Below, piece by piece: positions 59,351 through 60,000 of a stretch of 60,000 bases of DNA. Position 1 is the first letter of the stretch, and each line of letters opens with the position of its first letter. The notes below the pieces were generated by a model. The model worked only from the letters and a program-made list of their open reading frames with translations. It did no database searches and had not been told where the DNA came from. The translations under genes and the position numbers were made by a program. The stretch is from positions 7,939,898 through 7,999,897 of the forward strand of contig NC_049994.1 in NCBI RefSeq assembly GCF_000003815.2. Reading direction: 5' to 3'. This DNA comes from Branchiostoma floridae (lineage: Eukaryota > Chordata > Leptocardii > Amphioxiformes > Branchiostomatidae).

Positions 59351-60000
59351 GACAAGAGTGGCAGAAAAGTTACACAGAAGAAGTGGCAAGGGTAACCTAT
59401 AACAGCAACATGTAACTGGAGAAAATTATGCGTTGACAATTTGTCAAATCAGTATGGCTAGAGAAATCGCCGTAAACGTACCGGTATTATGATAATAGAT
59501 GTTAATACATCTTGAAAAATTTGCTTCTTAGATATCCTTTTAAAGAAAAATCATAGGAAAATATTATTCAATTTTGCTTAAAACACATTTTTATGAACTT
59601 TGTAGACACCCTTACTATGAATTGTCATTCTAAATGGTACCTTTTAATAAGCTTGCCCTGTAGTATTTTGTGAGAGTAAAAAATACCAAACAAGTTTTGC
59701 TATTGAAAACCTGTAATTATTCAAATATATCAAGCAACTAGTAATATGCTTATACAATTTTGAGCTTGTCCAGGGCAGTTCTGAGCTATGATTGGTTCCT
59801 AACAGAAGAAGAAAAAAAAAGAAAAAAAAAACAATATGTTTTCCCTACCAGTGGTGAGCAAAATTAGGTAAAGGATTGTCCATGGTGCTTAATTGTGTGT
59901 TGTTGTTAGCATGGATAGTCTAGAATCAAAATATCCACATGAAAACAAAGTCTTAGGGGAACTTCTGTACCTTAATGCACAATTTAGGGGAGTGAACAGA

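Larger units (their letters stand above)
44281..60000. other. Upstream flank without a recognised gene
   Basis: 15.7 kb in which no exon could be supported on either strand. It holds family A MITEs (51080, 54164 and 54390), a TAGGGGTGGG element (53361-53772), SINE-like sequence (50220-50400 and 52785-53060), dispersed repeats (45290, 47045 and 48360), a hAT-like relative (57990-58340) and the promoter-like patch at 58980-59350. The stretches 45400-47000, 48900-50200 and 55000-57900 show only scattered short fragments. Confidence 0.5.

Overview
The window looks like intron-rich animal nuclear DNA, most likely from a cephalochordate (amphioxus, Branchiostoma). The evidence is an AT-rich background, many small exons separated by introns of 0.3 to 15.6 kb, GT-AG junctions, and dense short palindromic DNA transposons (MITEs) and tRNA-derived SINE-like repeats. 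The species call rests on a general resemblance of the repeats to amphioxus repeats and was not tested by a search. Nothing supports a prokaryotic, viral or CRISPR interpretation.

I can support one protein-coding gene. It lies on the minus strand, starts with an ATG at 44093, and runs off the left edge of the window. Sixteen coding exons join in one uninterrupted frame of about 644 residues, and the 3' end lies outside. The protein has an F-BAR domain, which I judge from remembered sequences to be of FES/FER type. This is followed by a coiled-coil/HR1-like segment, a His/Arg/Ser/Asp-rich disordered linker and a complete zinc-binding C1 domain, then a Ser/Pro/Arg-rich tail. The start is backed by an in-frame stop 15 nt upstream and by CCAAT and GC/CACCC-type boxes further up. 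F-BAR plus C1 suggests a membrane-curvature scaffold that is also targeted by lipid or protein binding through C1. The missing C-terminus (RhoGAP, SH3, SH2-kinase or something else) decides the family.

Layout: 1-16.5 kb holds the C1 and tail exons (16 to 11). The F-BAR/coiled-coil exons cluster at 16.4-21.5 kb, exon 2 is at 28.3 kb, and exon 1 is at 44.0 kb after a 15.6 kb first intron. From 44.3 to 60 kb I see no convincing coding exon, only repeats and one CpG-richer promoter-like patch near 59.0-59.3 kb.

The introns hold several well-bounded mobile elements: two hAT-like elements with 8-bp target duplications, two PIF/Harbinger-like elements with TTA/TAA duplications, and a Tc1/mariner-like element inside a 149-bp tandem array. 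A palindromic family about 200 bp long is present in nine whole or partial copies. One copy is split by a retrocopy that has a poly(A) tail, an AATAAA signal and a target duplication. Several elements end very close to 5' splice sites of the gene.
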